From: Embiotoca jacksoni
Lineage: Eukaryota; Chordata; Actinopteri; Embiotocidae
Length of the DNA: 64,000 nt
NCBI GenBank assembly: GCA_022577435.1
Contig: JAKOON010000006.1
Span: forward strand, 18,815,001-18,879,000
Direction of reading: 5' to 3'
Shown here: one piece after another, positions 1 through 12,836 of the stretch
Layout of the letters: each line of letters begins with the position of its first letter
Numbering within the stretch: the stretch's first letter is position 1
The notes under the pieces: generated by a model
The model's database searches: none
Told to the model about the DNA's origin: nothing
The model's input: the letters and a program-made list of their open reading frames with translations, nothing else
Made by a program: the position numbers and the translations under genes

Positions 1-153
1 GTCTGCGTGGCTGTACACGCCGAGCGACTGCGAAAACTTTTCTCAGTCGACAAGCGTGTTCAACCTTCTGACCTTACACGCATCAGTCGCTCAGCTCAAT
101 TGGAAATGAATGGACTTGTTGATCGTGTTGTGGGCAGTGTTAACATGTGGTGA
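1..153 (+). CDS. Possible C-terminal exon of an unidentified plus-strand gene (runs off the left edge)
   Basis: Reading frame 1 is open from the first base for 50 codons to a TGA at 151-153. The peptide contains ERLRKLFSVDKRVQPSDL and ends GLVDRVVGSVNMW. Its composition is protein-like and its GC content is higher than the AT-rich DNA that follows. A canonical AATAAA lies about 350 bases downstream, as expected for a short 3' UTR. I do not recognise the family. A run of 50 open codons can arise by chance roughly one time in ten, so this is only a candidate. The exon's 5' boundary lies outside the window or is not visible. Confidence 0.33.
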   Translation, partial: VCVAVHAERLRKLFSVDKRVQPSDLTRISRSAQLEMNGLVDRVVGSVNMW

Positions 154-498
154 GGAACCGAATCTGAGAAGGCTTTTGTTGTTCACTTGACACAGAATTG
201 TATAATTATATACCACAGAGGGAGTCAAGACAGAGGCGTCCTAGTGCAGTGAAGTCCAAGCATTGTTTTATAGGGAAACTATGTAAGAAACTATTCAAAT
301 GTTGAAAGACGGATTGCACTCAGTGAATTATCCACCGTACTGGATGTGATGAGGTAGTTTGCTATTTATAGTAAATGACATATGGTATGGGGTGCAGTAT
401 ATTAAGGGTATATCACAGTGTTATTGTCATTTTCTTTATTTACTTCTTTGCTGATTATACAACTTGGTTTATCTTAAAGTTTCCTGTTCTGAGTGAAT

Positions 499-504
499 AA
501 TAAA
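499..504 (+). terminator. Poly(A) signal candidate for the left-edge gene
   Basis: An AATAAA hexamer lies in an AT-rich stretch about 350 bases after the TGA at 151-153. Its meaning depends on the left-edge frame being a real last exon. Confidence 0.3.
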
Positions 505-515
505 ACATTGTCATT

Positions 516-1867
516 TTGAAGACAAATTCATGTGAACGTTGGTTTGGTCAAACAAAGTTATGATCGCCACTGAAACCAAATTCTAATACATAGATACATA
601 GAATATATTTAAAAAAACAAATCCTTTAAATGGCGATGCTGTGGAGCTAATTCTGATGCCGTGTTTCCAGATTTGTTGGACACCAAAAAGCCCAAGCAGA
701 CTTGTGAACCCTTTGTAGCATTGTACATTTTTATTTGTGTAAAAAAGTAAAAATTAAAAAAAATCACAGTGCTATTTCTAAACAATTTGAATAAAAAAAA
801 CATTCAATTTAGTTGTACTACAATGACATTTAGTTTTCTTGGTCATCATTTATTAGTCGTTAGCTGAGTCTTCTGATCAAGGTACCATTATACTGCCTGG
901 ATGGGGCCGAAACTTTCATCACAGAATACCTACTTATTGATACAAAATATTTTCCATATATCTACTTCCATATAAAGTAGCTGAATTGGTTGTAAACCTG
1001 ATATAGTTTGATGCAACTTTGTCTCCTAGAAATTGTATTTGCTTACTACTAAATGGTTTTCCCTAACTCCAGTAAAACAACAGTTTTGACACCAGTGAAT
1101 TTGTACGAACAAAACCAATAATGAAAGTTTTCTAAAAGCACATTGTGACCTTATAAGACCACATTAGCACACTGCATCTCAGCTGTTTAGTCAACCAAGA
1201 AGATGATTTGTAGATGTACGTGAATGATGTACGAATTTGTAGCATGACCTTCTCATTTGAGTATTATCAAAAATATCTGCATTCTTGGTCACTACAATAT
1301 GCCAGGCAAAGTAAACAATAACCAAAACACACTGTTATAAGGAGCACCAGAGATGCAGATTAAAAACAGGCTTAAAAACGAAGCTTTCCTCACCTGCACC
1401 GAACATCACCTGAACTTACACAAAATGGTATTGTGTGGCACTGAGAAAACAGTATGAGTCCCCCTAAAGCTCCACACGGGGCCCTCACAACCACCAAGCA
1501 ATTGACTGAAGTGGTGCACAACAGCCTCGACACACACTGTGCTCGTACTCAGTGCAGGAAAACAATTTAAGATGTAATTAGTGTCTGGATGCATGTGTGC
1601 TCATTTCATCCTGCACAGAATGTTTTTACAAAAAGGTTGCAGACCTCACATTTTCTTGTTTACTGCAAGTGTAATAATGACAACGCAACAGCCGCCGCGC
1701 TCAACAAAGTGTCTTGTTTTACTTTCTCCCACTGATGTAATATTAGTCACACTTTAGGGGTACTTGGCTAACTGCAGTGAAAAGGATCACAGTGGGTTTC
1801 TGGCGGAAAGTACACTACTCTAATTGCCTTAAACCTCTTTCTCCCTTCAACCAGTCAATATGCCTGC
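516..1867. other. Intergenic, no gene recognised
   Basis: AT-rich sequence. The only open frames are short (62-64 codons) and low in information, with no splice-supported continuation. No repeat family is recognised. Confidence 0.5.
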
Positions 1868-1894
1868 AGTGTGTTGTGTGTTGTGTGTTGCGTG

Positions 1895-1940
<46 letters not shown>

Positions 1941-2065
1941 TGCGCGTGCGTGTGTGCGTGTTCCACCGGTCAATAAAGCGTGTGCTAAGAGGCAATTGGT
2001 TGTTTTTCCCCAACTTGACACGTTAAATGCAGTCACACTTCAGGTAAACACACACAATCGCTCTC

Positions 2066-2120
<55 letters not shown>
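1868..2120. repeat. Facing GT and CA microsatellites
   Basis: A long interrupted GT run (about 1868-1960, with GC-containing interruptions) is followed after roughly 110 bases of unique sequence by a pure CA run (2069-2120). The two arms are complementary on the same strand. The open frames predicted across them (Cys/Val and His/Thr runs) are by-products of the dinucleotide repeats. Confidence 0.9.
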
Positions 2121-2121
<1 letters not shown>

Positions 2122-3114
2122 CGCTTGGGCACACACGCTACGAGGCTATTGGGTAAACGGTATTGATTCTGTCCTGTTTTCAACTTATTTTCCCTCATAA
2201 CCCCTCGGAGCTCCATCGCACTCACTCACTGTCGAGTGTGGAGAGTCTCTTAAATCACTCCCACATGCAAACACAAACATTTATTCACAAGTGCAAGCAC
2301 AGAACGACAAAACGTTGTTGTAAATGCCGTTTGTTGACCCAAATGAAAAATAGATGATGGAAAATGTCCACTGATGACTTGAATTATTTACTTTTAAAGC
2401 CACTCTTGCCCAGTCGATGTATTGTCTTTTGCTTCCAGTCGATCAGTGGTGGTGTCGACAGAATTTAATTGGTTTGAGGTGAGTTGCTCCAGTTCCTCCT
2501 ACACCGGTGGTGTTTGTATCAGTTTACAGGTTGGATCGGTTATACAGTCTGTGCTGGTTTGTTCAATACCGTCAGGGTTTATATCTCAAACTGTGGCCCA
2601 TGCACTAAAAGAGTCCTCTTGACATTAAATGAAAGGACAGTATTTTTACAACCTGGTTTGTTTTTTAGGTAATAAATTGGATTGCAGAGATCAAGGTTTT
2701 TTTTTTTACAAACTGAGTGATTGTCTGAGCGCTGCTGAGCTTTGCCCTTGAAGTGTAACTGCATACCAGGACTCAGCCGTAACTTTGTTCAGAACATGTT
2801 CTTATCAGTTATAAGAAAGGGTCAAAACTACAGAAAACAACCCAGGTTGTTTTTTATTCCCTTTTATAATGTTGCATTGGGACCAGTTGAAAGACACATA
2901 GTGTATATCTCATATTTTAAGGCTCTAAAACCAGAGCTGGATATTTTACTGAAGAATGATTGACACAGATAAAGCAGGGTCACTCACTCTTTAAATATGT
3001 CAAGCCAGCATCACGTTAAAACGTGTGATAGCTACATTGGTTTAGAGTGTGAAACATATTAATTTCAACCATAATGGCTCACAAATTGTGCGATGCCCAC
3101 TTTTTTGTTGGCCT

Positions 3115-3480
3115 CATCCAGATTACATGCACCAAAACCACATGGTTACTTTGCCATGGTCCCAGTTTGGCTAGATTTAGGCACAAAAACTAGCCTACTA
3201 GGTTAGGTTTAGTAAAAGATCATACCAAATTATGGTACTTAAGTAATGTTACATCCTTAAATTATGCTGCACAAGTTAAATATGTTACATCGAATAAATC
3301 CACTTTGATTTCTGCAATAGTTTCCGGGGTGAAAGTCCCATGTTTGATCCATCCAACTCCCTGTGATCTGCTTTCTATTCTGACTTTTCCACTCTTAACA
3401 CTCAGTTGCCAGACTTCCTTCTATAACATCCCACTCTTAAATGTTGTTACTGTGACACTAATACATTTTATTCTGCGGAC
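3115..3480. repeat. Dispersed fish repeat, copy 1 (TTAGGCACAAAAACT family)
   Basis: This stretch contains the phrase TTAGGCACAAAAACT, then an AGG-TTAGG-rich part, and then a part resembling 'gtgaaagtcc-tgtttg-tccatcc'. Similar phrases recur in this window near 57240-57480 and, for the second half, near 52370-52520. I recall the same string as a common non-coding repeat in percomorph genomes. The element class is not known to me. Confidence 0.5.
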
Positions 3481-4282
3481 CAACGTAGCTTTGACACATT
3501 TGAACGTGAAACTGGGTTGTTTATTTTCCGTACTGACGAGCGACAGTAAGAAACAGTACAAATAATACCAAAATGATTTAATTTGATACATTGTCAATTA
3601 ATTCATACAAAATGCAATAAACACTAAATCGAGTCAATATTTGCTTTACAGCAGCACCAGTTCTCTACAGTAGACCTGCACACACATTTTTAAGGTTCTT
3701 GACATGTAGGTTGTTCCATCGTGGAGAACATGCCTCAGTTCTTCAGTGGATTCAGTCTTCGTGTCTTCTGGCTCTTAATATAACCCCAGACTGACTCCAT
3801 GATGTTCAGATCACGGTTCTGCCACCATCTGTTCTCTGACTCCTCATTTTGTTTGTTACTGTGTTTGTGACTCCCTAATGTGTGTTGGATCAAAATCAAA
3901 ACATCTTAAAGTTCCTACCTCTTTGCATGGTGCTGTATATGTAAGTAAATCTGTAACACCTTCTAATTAGTAATTACACTCAAGTCATTCTCGTACATTT
4001 ATACACCAGAATACATGTTTTTTTTTTTGTAATTTTGGTGAACAGGTCCTTTAAGATCAGCAATAACTTCTTATTAGTTGATGAACAATAGTAGTTATGG
4101 TTGGCAGTAAAGCAGCGAGGACCAGAGCTGGGAGGGGAGCAGTGTTTTAGAGATGCAGGAGTGTGAGCTTTGACACCCTTGCAGCGTCCAAGAATAAATA
4201 ATTAGTGGAGTTGGCACTGGAGAGGACGGGGGACAGAGATGTCATTATTTACGCCAGATTATGGACACATACACACACCGCC
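3481..4282. other. Intergenic, no gene recognised
   Basis: AT-rich sequence with a T10 run near 4018. No gene, splice-supported exon or RNA gene is seen. Confidence 0.45.
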
Positions 4283-4310
4283 TCACACAGGCTTGTGTGT
4301 ACACACACAT

Positions 4311-4355
<45 letters not shown>

Positions 4356-4362
4356 CACACAT
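4283..4362. repeat. CA microsatellite
   Basis: An imperfect CA run interrupted by short unique segments. It produces spurious His/Thr-rich frames on both strands. Confidence 0.9.
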
Positions 4363-4539
4363 GCTTGCAGATGTACAGTGGGCCACGAACAGCTTTTTTC
4401 GTTTGGCAGGGAGCCTTTAGATGCTTCAGATATAGATTCTCATTGTGGCGCGTCAGTGGAGAGTCCATTGCTTTGTTCTTTATGGTTTTCCTTCATCTTT
4501 AGCCACGTTAGCAGTGTGACTGTAGGGAAGACAATATCT

Positions 4540-4690
4540 GTTATTTCTCCACTGTGGTGACTGAAATATTTCAACAACTGGACGGATTGCCATTAAATCT
4601 TATACGGACGTTTGTGCTCCCTCCACTTCACGTCTAGCGCCACCAGCAGGACGACACGTGCGCCTCAGAGTAAACTATCTCAACAACTGG
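4540..4690. repeat. Dispersed fish repeat ('aacaactggacggattgcca' family), copy 1
   Basis: The stretch begins with a 'caacaactgg-ggattgccat-aaat' motif and includes CTAGCGCCACCAGCAGG. A second, more diverged copy lies near 32700-32880, where 'caacaattat-agatggattt-tatgaattt' aligns. I recall this as a widespread teleost repeat. No protein is encoded. Confidence 0.5.
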
Positions 4691-5342
4691 CTCATCATGA
4701 ACATTTTCCACAGATATTCACAATCCTCTTTTCCCCTCCTTATTTTCTTATTATCTTCTTATTTGCAAGATTGTCTTTTAAATCCTCCCTCCTTAAATAA
4801 TGCACTACCTCTCCGTGCCACTCTGTCCTCCTGTTCACCCCACCCCACCCCTGAGCTGCCCCACCCGTCCTTCTCCAACTCATTTGAAGTGGACATCCAG
4901 ACGTTTGTAGACTCACATCTGGAAACAGCATTTAGCTCTGGTTGACTCTCAGGAAGTTTTCACACTTCACGACTCATTAACCTGCAGGCCTCCCAAGCAA
5001 GAGAGAGGGCAGCGGAGGAAGTGAACGGAGGAGGAGGAGGAGGAGGACGAGGAAGGAAGGACAGACAGGGGTTTGAAGAATCGTCCGAAACCAAGAAAAC
5101 TTGAGCTCAGCCAAAGTTAAAGTTGACTCTACATTTGACACAAAAAGGTGCTCATATCAGAACTAAAATCTTTGTCTGATTTAATTGGTTGGTGTCAGTT
5201 GAAATCACAAAAAGTTTTAATTGCTGACAGCTAAAAAAAAAAGGAGTTAAAGAAGAACAAACATAATATGGAGGTGAGCTGTGAACAACACCAGAAAAAC
5301 ACATCGGACTGAGCACAAGAATGAGGGGTGATGAATTAAAGA

Positions 5343-5363
5343 TGTGTGTGTGTGTGTGTGTGT

Positions 5364-5398
<35 letters not shown>

Positions 5399-5681
5399 CG
5401 TGTGTGTGTGTGTGTGTTGTCCAGGGTGTCTGTGTCCAGCCCTCTGTGAGTAATGTGTCTGAGAGAGGAGCTTTCCTAATGAAACACTTTTCCCGGAGTG
5501 ATAATTACACCAGTAGAAAGCAAGGACACCTCCAGTCAATGTGTGAAACTTAGCTTACTAAAACACAAAGTTTCTCCCTGGCTGCTGTGTGTGTGTTCGT
5601 GTGTGTGTGTTCATGTGTGTTCGTGTGTGTTCGTGTGTGTTCATGTGTGTCCGTGTGTGTTCGTGTGTGTGTGTGTGTGTA
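5343..5681. repeat. TG microsatellite and TGTGTGTTCG minisatellite
   Basis: A pure to interrupted TG run occupies 5343-5418. After about 165 unique bases there is a separate array (about 5586-5681) of 10-base units such as TGTGTGTTCG and TGTGTGTTCA. Frames across it are Cys/Val repeats and are not genes. Confidence 0.85.
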
Positions 5682-5830
5682 GGAGGTTGACATTATGAGC
5701 TTTGCTTAAAAATCAGCCCAATAAGTGAGAGCAGACCTTCTTAGATGCGTTTGTGTTTTTTCTTTTGCAGGGATACACGAGTTGACGTGAGAAACTGATT
5801 TTAAAGATTATTATTATTTGTTTGGCTTCT

Positions 5831-5983
5831 TTGTCTTTATTCGAGAGGAGCGGTAGAGGCAAACAGGAAGTGTGGGGAATGAGAACAGGGGGAGGACATG
5901 CAGTGGAGGTCCGACCGGCCGGGATTCAAACCGGGGACTAAAACGGTATCTGCCGTAACCCCTCAGGCATCAGGTCGGCCTTG
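5831..5983. repeat. SINE-like dispersed repeat with a tRNA B-box-like core
   Basis: The stretch reads like the common teleost repeat that begins 'tctttatt-gagaggag-ggtagaggc' and contains 'gacatgcag'. It carries GGGATTCAAACCGGGGAC, which resembles a pol III B box (GGTTCGANTCC), so a tRNA-derived origin is likely. It has no intact tRNA fold that I can draw, so it is not called as a tRNA. Confidence 0.45.
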
Positions 5984-8900
5984 CAGCAGCTGATTTTTAC
6001 CTTTTCAATTTCTATAAGTTGACTGTATATCACAGCTGCTTTCTGTCACAGGGAGTCAAAACTAAAATTATTTTAACTTTGCCTTTTATCTCCCATCTCC
6101 CTTTGGTTTGCTCTTCCCTTCTCCCTCTCTGATTTCAATCTGTTTGCCACGCTGACTGACAGCCTCCGCATGCTTTCTCTGCATGTCACAGTGGTTGAAA
6201 TCTCACTGAGGGGTCCGATGCAGATAAGCAGTGAAGATGTGGATAAGCAGTGACAGAGCTGGAGCTTAGATGGGGGCGAAGAGAGGAAAGGGAAGATAAC
6301 CATTTTTTTTCAATATGTATTGGAGATGCACAAACACACAAAAGATACCTGTGTCCTTAATGGATTTTGCAGGAAATCTTGTATCACACTTCAGCAGCCA
6401 AAGTATTTAGTTAAACAAATCAGACCTAGACCACCAGAACAATTCAATTATTTCGCGTGACTTTAATAAATGTTTGATATGCATTACATGGGAACTTTCT
6501 AATTCAAATTTTACGATTTAACAGTTAGGGCTTTTCCCATTAATTCTCGACACACAAAGTTACAATTTGAATTCGGAGCGTTTATTAAATAAATATGAAA
6601 AAGTCAAACAAAATTATAGTAGGAGTAGGATAGGGTGGAGATTAGTGCACATGAGTAAAACAAAAGTTTCAACTATCGGTGCGTTTATAATACAAAACTC
6701 CTGGCATGTGCCGCTGGGATCTGGCAGATGGAGTATTTAATTCTTTGCTTTAATAGATTTTTCTGCCTTTTTGGAAATATGGAAATCTCTTTCTTTAGCA
6801 CATGGAGACTTTTCCACATAGTGGGAGCAAATCTCTTTGTTTGTCCTGCTCTCTCTGTTGATGAGATTTGGAGTCTCTGTAATTTCTGTAGACATCCGTA
6901 ACGCTTTACAAGTGACAGATTTACAAACAGTAGCATCTGGAGACTCTACTTATGGCTGGCTTTTACTGCCTGTTCAAAACTCCTCAGAAATTCAAGAGTT
7001 ACTGCCCTGTGGGATCGACTTCTGACGAATTATTTTGTGTGTTGTACAAAAAGAAATCCTAACCAAAACTGTGATGCACCAGAAGCAGTTAATCCACCAT
7101 CCCTGTGTAGCTTAAATGAAATGGCTCGAACACAACAGACTTCTTCAAAATGTATTTTACTTACTTATTTTTACATTACATGTACTTAATGTCCATTTTC
7201 ATTACCTTTTCCCTACATATTTCAGTTTGGAGGAATAAATGAGGCGCTCCAACAAGCAGTTTTTCCTTTGGCTAAAGTCAGGTGGGGGTTGATGTGATCG
7301 GAGATATAAGCAGTGAAGCTCTACCTGAGATCTTTAGCTCTTTCAAATAATTGAAATATTCTGGAAGGGAAGAAGTTTTCAATCATTTTAATGGTACTGC
7401 TTTTGTTTTCACTGTAAAATCCATATTGTTTACACGTGATTGCGCCCATATGAAAACACATGCTCCTATGTATGTTGGGATTTCACATGGACAGGACATG
7501 TTTTCACATGTCATATGGGACATGTTAGATACATGGTGTTTGACATGGCACCAACGCGCGAGATGTGTTTTACAACTCATAAACTCACATCTGCCTTTTT
7601 CCTTTTAACAGCATGATAACAGGAGATGAGGTCAGCGGGTCACCTGTATATTGTTTTTAGTGAGGATGACCTTTTCTCTTGGCCCGGTGTAGGTGCAAAT
7701 GTGGACAAATGCAAGAGAAAGATGTTTTTGATATTGTGGGGAGTTTGCATTGAATTTTTTGGAATGCAAGTTATGTAATTATTAAAACTAACTGAACCTT
7801 TGTAGCTACACACCCAACAAAAGGGGGAAAGCGATCTGAAGTAATGTCATTAAGGATGGAACATATTGTATAAAACTATAAACATATCCATCCTCAAATC
7901 TATTTCTATATTGCTGAGATGATTGAATGATGAAATGATAAATTAATGATAGAAATGCATGCCAACTGCTACATCCAGTATTTTGTAGCTGCAGAGTCAT
8001 TAACATAATTGCCTTGTCTGTTTAAAGGCCCTCATCATTTTCAAGTTCAATTTGCACAGCATGTCTAAAACATTACCCCGTCATTGTAAAATTCAGCTTC
8101 CACCATATTGTACAAGAACAAGGCATTTAAATAAATCAAATCTAAAAACAAGTTCAAATCCAATTTAATAGTGACCTATTTACACAATGACTGTATTGAA
8201 GATGTACCGTAAATACTTGTTACACGGCAAATTAAATGTTTTAAATACATGATTAGGCTCGTCTGCTGTAGACTTGGTGGAGGTACAGTTTACTGTCATT
8301 TGTTGTGTTTTGTCACTAAACTCTGTGTACCTAGTAAAAATGATAACGAGGTAGGTTGCCCAACAAAAGCAGCATAAAGGTGAGACAGATGTCAATCAAA
8401 CACCGTTTTAATGCACACACTGTCCTAAGAAGAAAAGCTAAATCCTGAATGACTTAACAATAGGTGTGCAGTGCCTTTAGATATGTACAGGCAAAATTAA
8501 AGTATGTAATTTCACCAAAAATATGAAGCATTATCACTGATTAAAGTACCAAATAGACCAAAATTAACTTAAATTCGTTTTTTCTGTTGGCCCTTATGTA
8601 CTTTCACTGAAATATTTTTTTGAGTACACTATCTTGTGTTGCTCCTTCTACCCTGAGATGAGCATTTGAATACTTCTTACTCCAGTGGTAAGTACCACTC
8701 GGTCGCACCTGCAGGGGCCAGTCAAATTCTTTGGGTGGCATCGAGGAATTTCAGATTACGCAAGGAAATACTAAGGTAAAAACACTTGGTGGTGAATAAT
8801 AAATCGCAATCTGATTCCTGGGCCAGATTTAGATGAGTATCAGATTATGATATTGACATGAGCTCAACCAAGGAACTTTTAATTCGCCCATGTAATTCCC

Positions 8901-9320
8901 ACTTGAATGCATCAATTAAAAGTGTTGGTTGATACTTGCTATTAACTGATAACAAAGGTTACATGTACGTCCAGCTCATCATCACCTGTATCTTTAAATC
9001 TTCGAATCATAGCCTCGAACAAAAAGTATATTTTAAAAGTCAAGGTTCTATAATACACCACACATTAGTGATAATACTCAATTTCTTTATTACTTTTATC
9101 CTTTCAATTATTTTTTATATTTAATGATAAACACATGGCCTTCCATTTTCAGTTTTCCTTGATGTAACTTCAGTTCTATGAGTATATGCATAAAGCCTGA
9201 GAGGGCAAAGCAAATACTTAAATAAATTGCTAATCTCAATACAAACCAGCATCCACAATATACACTCATCTGCAGTCAGAATAAATGCAATGCAAACGGA
9301 CAAAGAACGGCCTTTCAACT
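5984..9320. other. Intergenic, no gene recognised
   Basis: About 3.3 kb of AT-rich unique sequence. Short frames (up to 85 codons) have no recognisable domains or splice context. A cluster of ACATG-type palindromes lies near 7490-7530 and is described in the findings. Confidence 0.45.
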
Positions 9321-9324
9321 AAAT

Positions 9325-9560
9325 GAACCGAACAAAAACTTTAATTCCCCGACGCAAAGTGATTCAAAAACAGATTAAAATAATTGGTGCTTTGTCAGTT
9401 GTGGTGCCCTGTATTTTTGTTATGGGGCCCACTGCCCCCCTGGCCACCCTTTTGAGGCTCCCCTGCTCCAATTGGTGTTCATTAGAATCCACAAGCAAGG
9501 CGAATGAAAGGCCACTTATTATCTGGCCAATTAATTCCATGATTGCTTTCAAGTGAAATT
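9325..9560. promoter_or_regulatory. Candidate conserved non-coding element
   Basis: This block is GC-balanced and low in simple repeats compared with its AT-rich flanks. It holds several homeobox or POU-like cores (ATTAAAATAATTGG, CAATTAATTCC) and CCAATTGG-type boxes. It is a guess from texture and from lying in the gene desert upstream or downstream of uncx. An alignment of fish genomes would decide it. Confidence 0.28.
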
Positions 9561-9934
9561 ATCTCATCCACTGTTGTGGAGTGCAGGTTAGGCAGCAGGA
9601 GCCACTAAATGTAGAGAGATACTGTACTTCAAGCCTCCTGTATGTTTCCTGAACGAATCAGATATACAGTATATTAAAAAAAAAAAAACAGCTCAACTCT
9701 TTATTTCAGGAGTTATTAATTTGCTTGAAAATTAAACAATTCCTGTCAGAAATGTTAAGTACCTGGGATTCATGGGCAAACATTTGATAAAATATGTTTC
9801 TTCAGTTAATTGAACTGGTGAGTATTTCATTTCAATCATATGGAAAATTCTGTGAAATCCTCATCCATACATATTAACATTGTGATTGATGCGAGTCTCA
9901 TACTGCTCTTCCTTTTTTTTTTTTTTTAACGTAT

Positions 9935-10760
9935 ACCAAATGTTAGCAGGATAAAAGACCATACTCTATATTATGGTCTCTTCAACAATCTATATATCCA
10001 TCACATATCTTTAAAATATCTGATTCCACAGCAAATCACAAATGTCTCGTGGAACTCGTGAAATAGGCTCATAGATCTTTTATATCATTATATAAAAATT
10101 TTTGCCATTAAATGTGGTGTCAACATCTGCACAATATTCAGAACTTATACTCTGTTGAAGACCTAAACAAAAGGGAGAAAATATATTTTCATCATCTGCA
10201 TACATAAAACGTTTAATCATGAGATAATGAAAACCGTGTGCGGTCGGTGCCCAGACATGTTGTCTGTATACAGATTAAACAAGAGTGGAGATGATACAGC
10301 GCTCTGTCTAACCCTATTACTGAAAAAGTCATGACTACCTCACCTACTATGATCTACAGGGTCCGACAGTTATACTACAAGACCAACATAGACCTGTTTA
10401 AAGTAGGCAATATAACTGTTTGTAATTTATTATATAGCAAAGACATATATCTGTGATAGCAGCTTTTCCAAATGCTATTTACTAGCGGAAGAAAGTAATA
10501 ACCTCTCTAATAGAATTAGTGATTTTTCTTCGGCTTCTCTAAGATGTTCAGGATGTCATCAGTTCCATGCCACTAATTGTTATACTTCATCAGGTCTCAT
10601 GCACTAAAGTCAACATCATCAACAGAAAACATTTTTCTATGCACACAAGAAACATAATGCCTCTGCCACAATTGAACAATTTCATCATTTCATGTTAAAG
10701 AAATTAGCCGTTCATTATAATCGTTTCTGCAAAACCCTGGCAAATGACTGTCGTCAGAGT
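9935..10760 (-). mobile_element. Decayed LINE reverse-transcriptase fragment
   Basis: Translated on the minus strand, separate frames give SPLLFNLYTDNMSG (about 10250-10310) and, further on, FMYADDENIFSPFCLGLQQ (about 10145-10205). These are the two hallmark regions of non-LTR reverse transcriptases: the SPLLFN block before the palm, and the YADD catalytic site. The spacing and order fit a Rex1/CR1-like LINE, but the family call is recall only. Stops and frameshifts between the blocks show that it is dead. No 3' tail or target duplication was found. Confidence 0.7.
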
Positions 10761-12836
10761 ACTTTGATTTATTTTACGGAAACTAAAAGCTTATTTAAAA
10801 ATAGCATTTGAAAATAATGCCAGATTATAAATGAAGCCGTAGTTTGCCAGCCTCAACCAACAGCAGAGTTCAGCTGTAGGTTCAAGTGAACTGATTTAAA
10901 CAGCTGAATTATTGAGTTGTTAGCCCACGGTTAAGGCGAGGGCAACCGAACTGTGGGCTTTTTGATTTAATGTCCATTGCCACGTGCAGTTACTTCCCCA
11001 ACTTTTTATGTCCCCCCCCCCCCCCCCCCTTCTACCTTTGACTTTTTATCAATGAATCACATTTAGAACACATATGGCGGATGATTTCTGACGGGTTGGA
11101 AGCACTTTAACGGCATGTCATCAAATATCATCAATGTAAAAAATGAGGACGTTTACTCGTGGAACCTCACATAACCCTGCACTTCACTGTTATTATAAGT
11201 TCTGCCGCGTTGACAGTGAAGCAGCAAGGAGCACCTTTCACTTCCCTGCATGGATATATTAAGTCTGTTTTCTTGGCACCATGGATGGATCATGAGTCAC
11301 AGGGTCCCTGGACGCACATCGGTAAAATGTCCCCCATCCTGCTGAACATAACTCAGTTCTCATTCTAGTTAACATCAGTAGCCCATTCATTCTTTAAATA
11401 GCCTCCTGTATGGTGCTGGACCATCATTTTTGTAACTTTTGAAGTGTTATTCTTTCATTTAAAGGGCTTTTCGAATGTCATTATGTTTACTGTGACAGTC
11501 AGTGTGTCCTGTGCATCTGTATTACGTAGAGAAAAAAAGAACACAAGCAAAAGAAAAATAAAGGCTGGTATTAGACTCACCATGGAAAAAATATCAATAT
11601 TTATGGACCCTGAGCATGTGGAAATTGCGGTTACGGTCCCTTCAAACAGTGTTTCTGTCCCAGGCGTGCCCCCCTACACCTCTGGGTTGGTGCCGCTCAC
11701 TCGGTAATCCATGCATGTTTAGGACCAATAACTGCAGGATATAATCCTCTAATTAAAATGTACATTTTTGCCCCAGTGTAGATCAGGCATATGCTGGGAT
11801 GGACCTCATCTCGTCTTTATTTTTCAGTGCAGCAGGGACACTGAGCAAATCGCTCCCATTTCACACAGAGAAGAGGTGAAGGAGGTGCGTTGGAAAAGGA
11901 GACGATGAGACAGATACAAATTTTAAACACGATCCTTCAACATTCATTTTAGCAGCCAGTGAGGAGAAACTGTGTCGAGAAAACTAGCATGCGGATCATG
12001 GTTCGCCAGTGTTACCACGTACTGGATGCTGACGGCATATAAAACCTGCTGTTGTGCCGTTTCTTTCAGTTTGAGGAGTCATCAACATCTGCCACTAATG
12101 ATTGGTTAAGTTTACCCCAGATATTTTTTTGTCCAGTTTTGTTTTAATACCATAGTTAATGATTTTGCTTATTAGCATAATGAATACTCTCCTCCATTAA
12201 TACACTGACTGGTCACTAAAACCCTTCCATTAGTCCCCCAGTTACAGTAAATGTCTTTTTGTCACTTTATACAGGATAATGAAATGAACTTGGAAGTTGT
12301 TGATTTTACAGGTGTGTATTTCATGCTATAGATCCATTAGCATAGAAAATCAGGCCTGAAACCATTTTAAGCCAAAAACACTATCTATCATCACTCTAGC
12401 TGTCACCTACACAACAACCTGAACCGTAGACCGATTAAAACGTTCAGTCGAGACGTTTTAAAAGCTTTTTCGTCACAGCCGACACGTCTGTATAACCTGC
12501 GCTCTAACCTGCTGCATCCTTCATCCACTCGGCTCAAAGTGAGGTAGACACACAATGAAAAGGTTTCATGTGTTCATTTGAAAGTGATCAATTGTGAAGG
12601 CCGTATGCTAAAAACAGCTGAGTCAGCACTGACTGACTGCTGGATTTGCCAGACTAACGTTTGCAACTGAAGACACTAAGAAAAACCCCATAATGCATTT
12701 GGAAACTTTTCACTAGGGCCAATAATAAATCACCATTTGTGTCAAATATGGCCGCTGTGATGTCCCAGTGCTGAGTCAGGCAAGTCAGCTGGAGGAAATT
12801 AGTCAGTATTGTTGTAATATTAATGATGGAGTCAGA
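10761..12836. other. Intergenic, no gene recognised
   Basis: Mostly unique AT-rich sequence with a C17 tract at 11013-11029. Frames at 11159-11368 and 11444-11707 have no recognisable domain and no coding context. Nothing else is supported. Confidence 0.45.

Noticed and set aside
5890..5960. tRNA gene
   Set aside because: Only a B-box-like core is present. No acceptor stem or anticodon arm could be drawn, so it is a SINE-like repeat.
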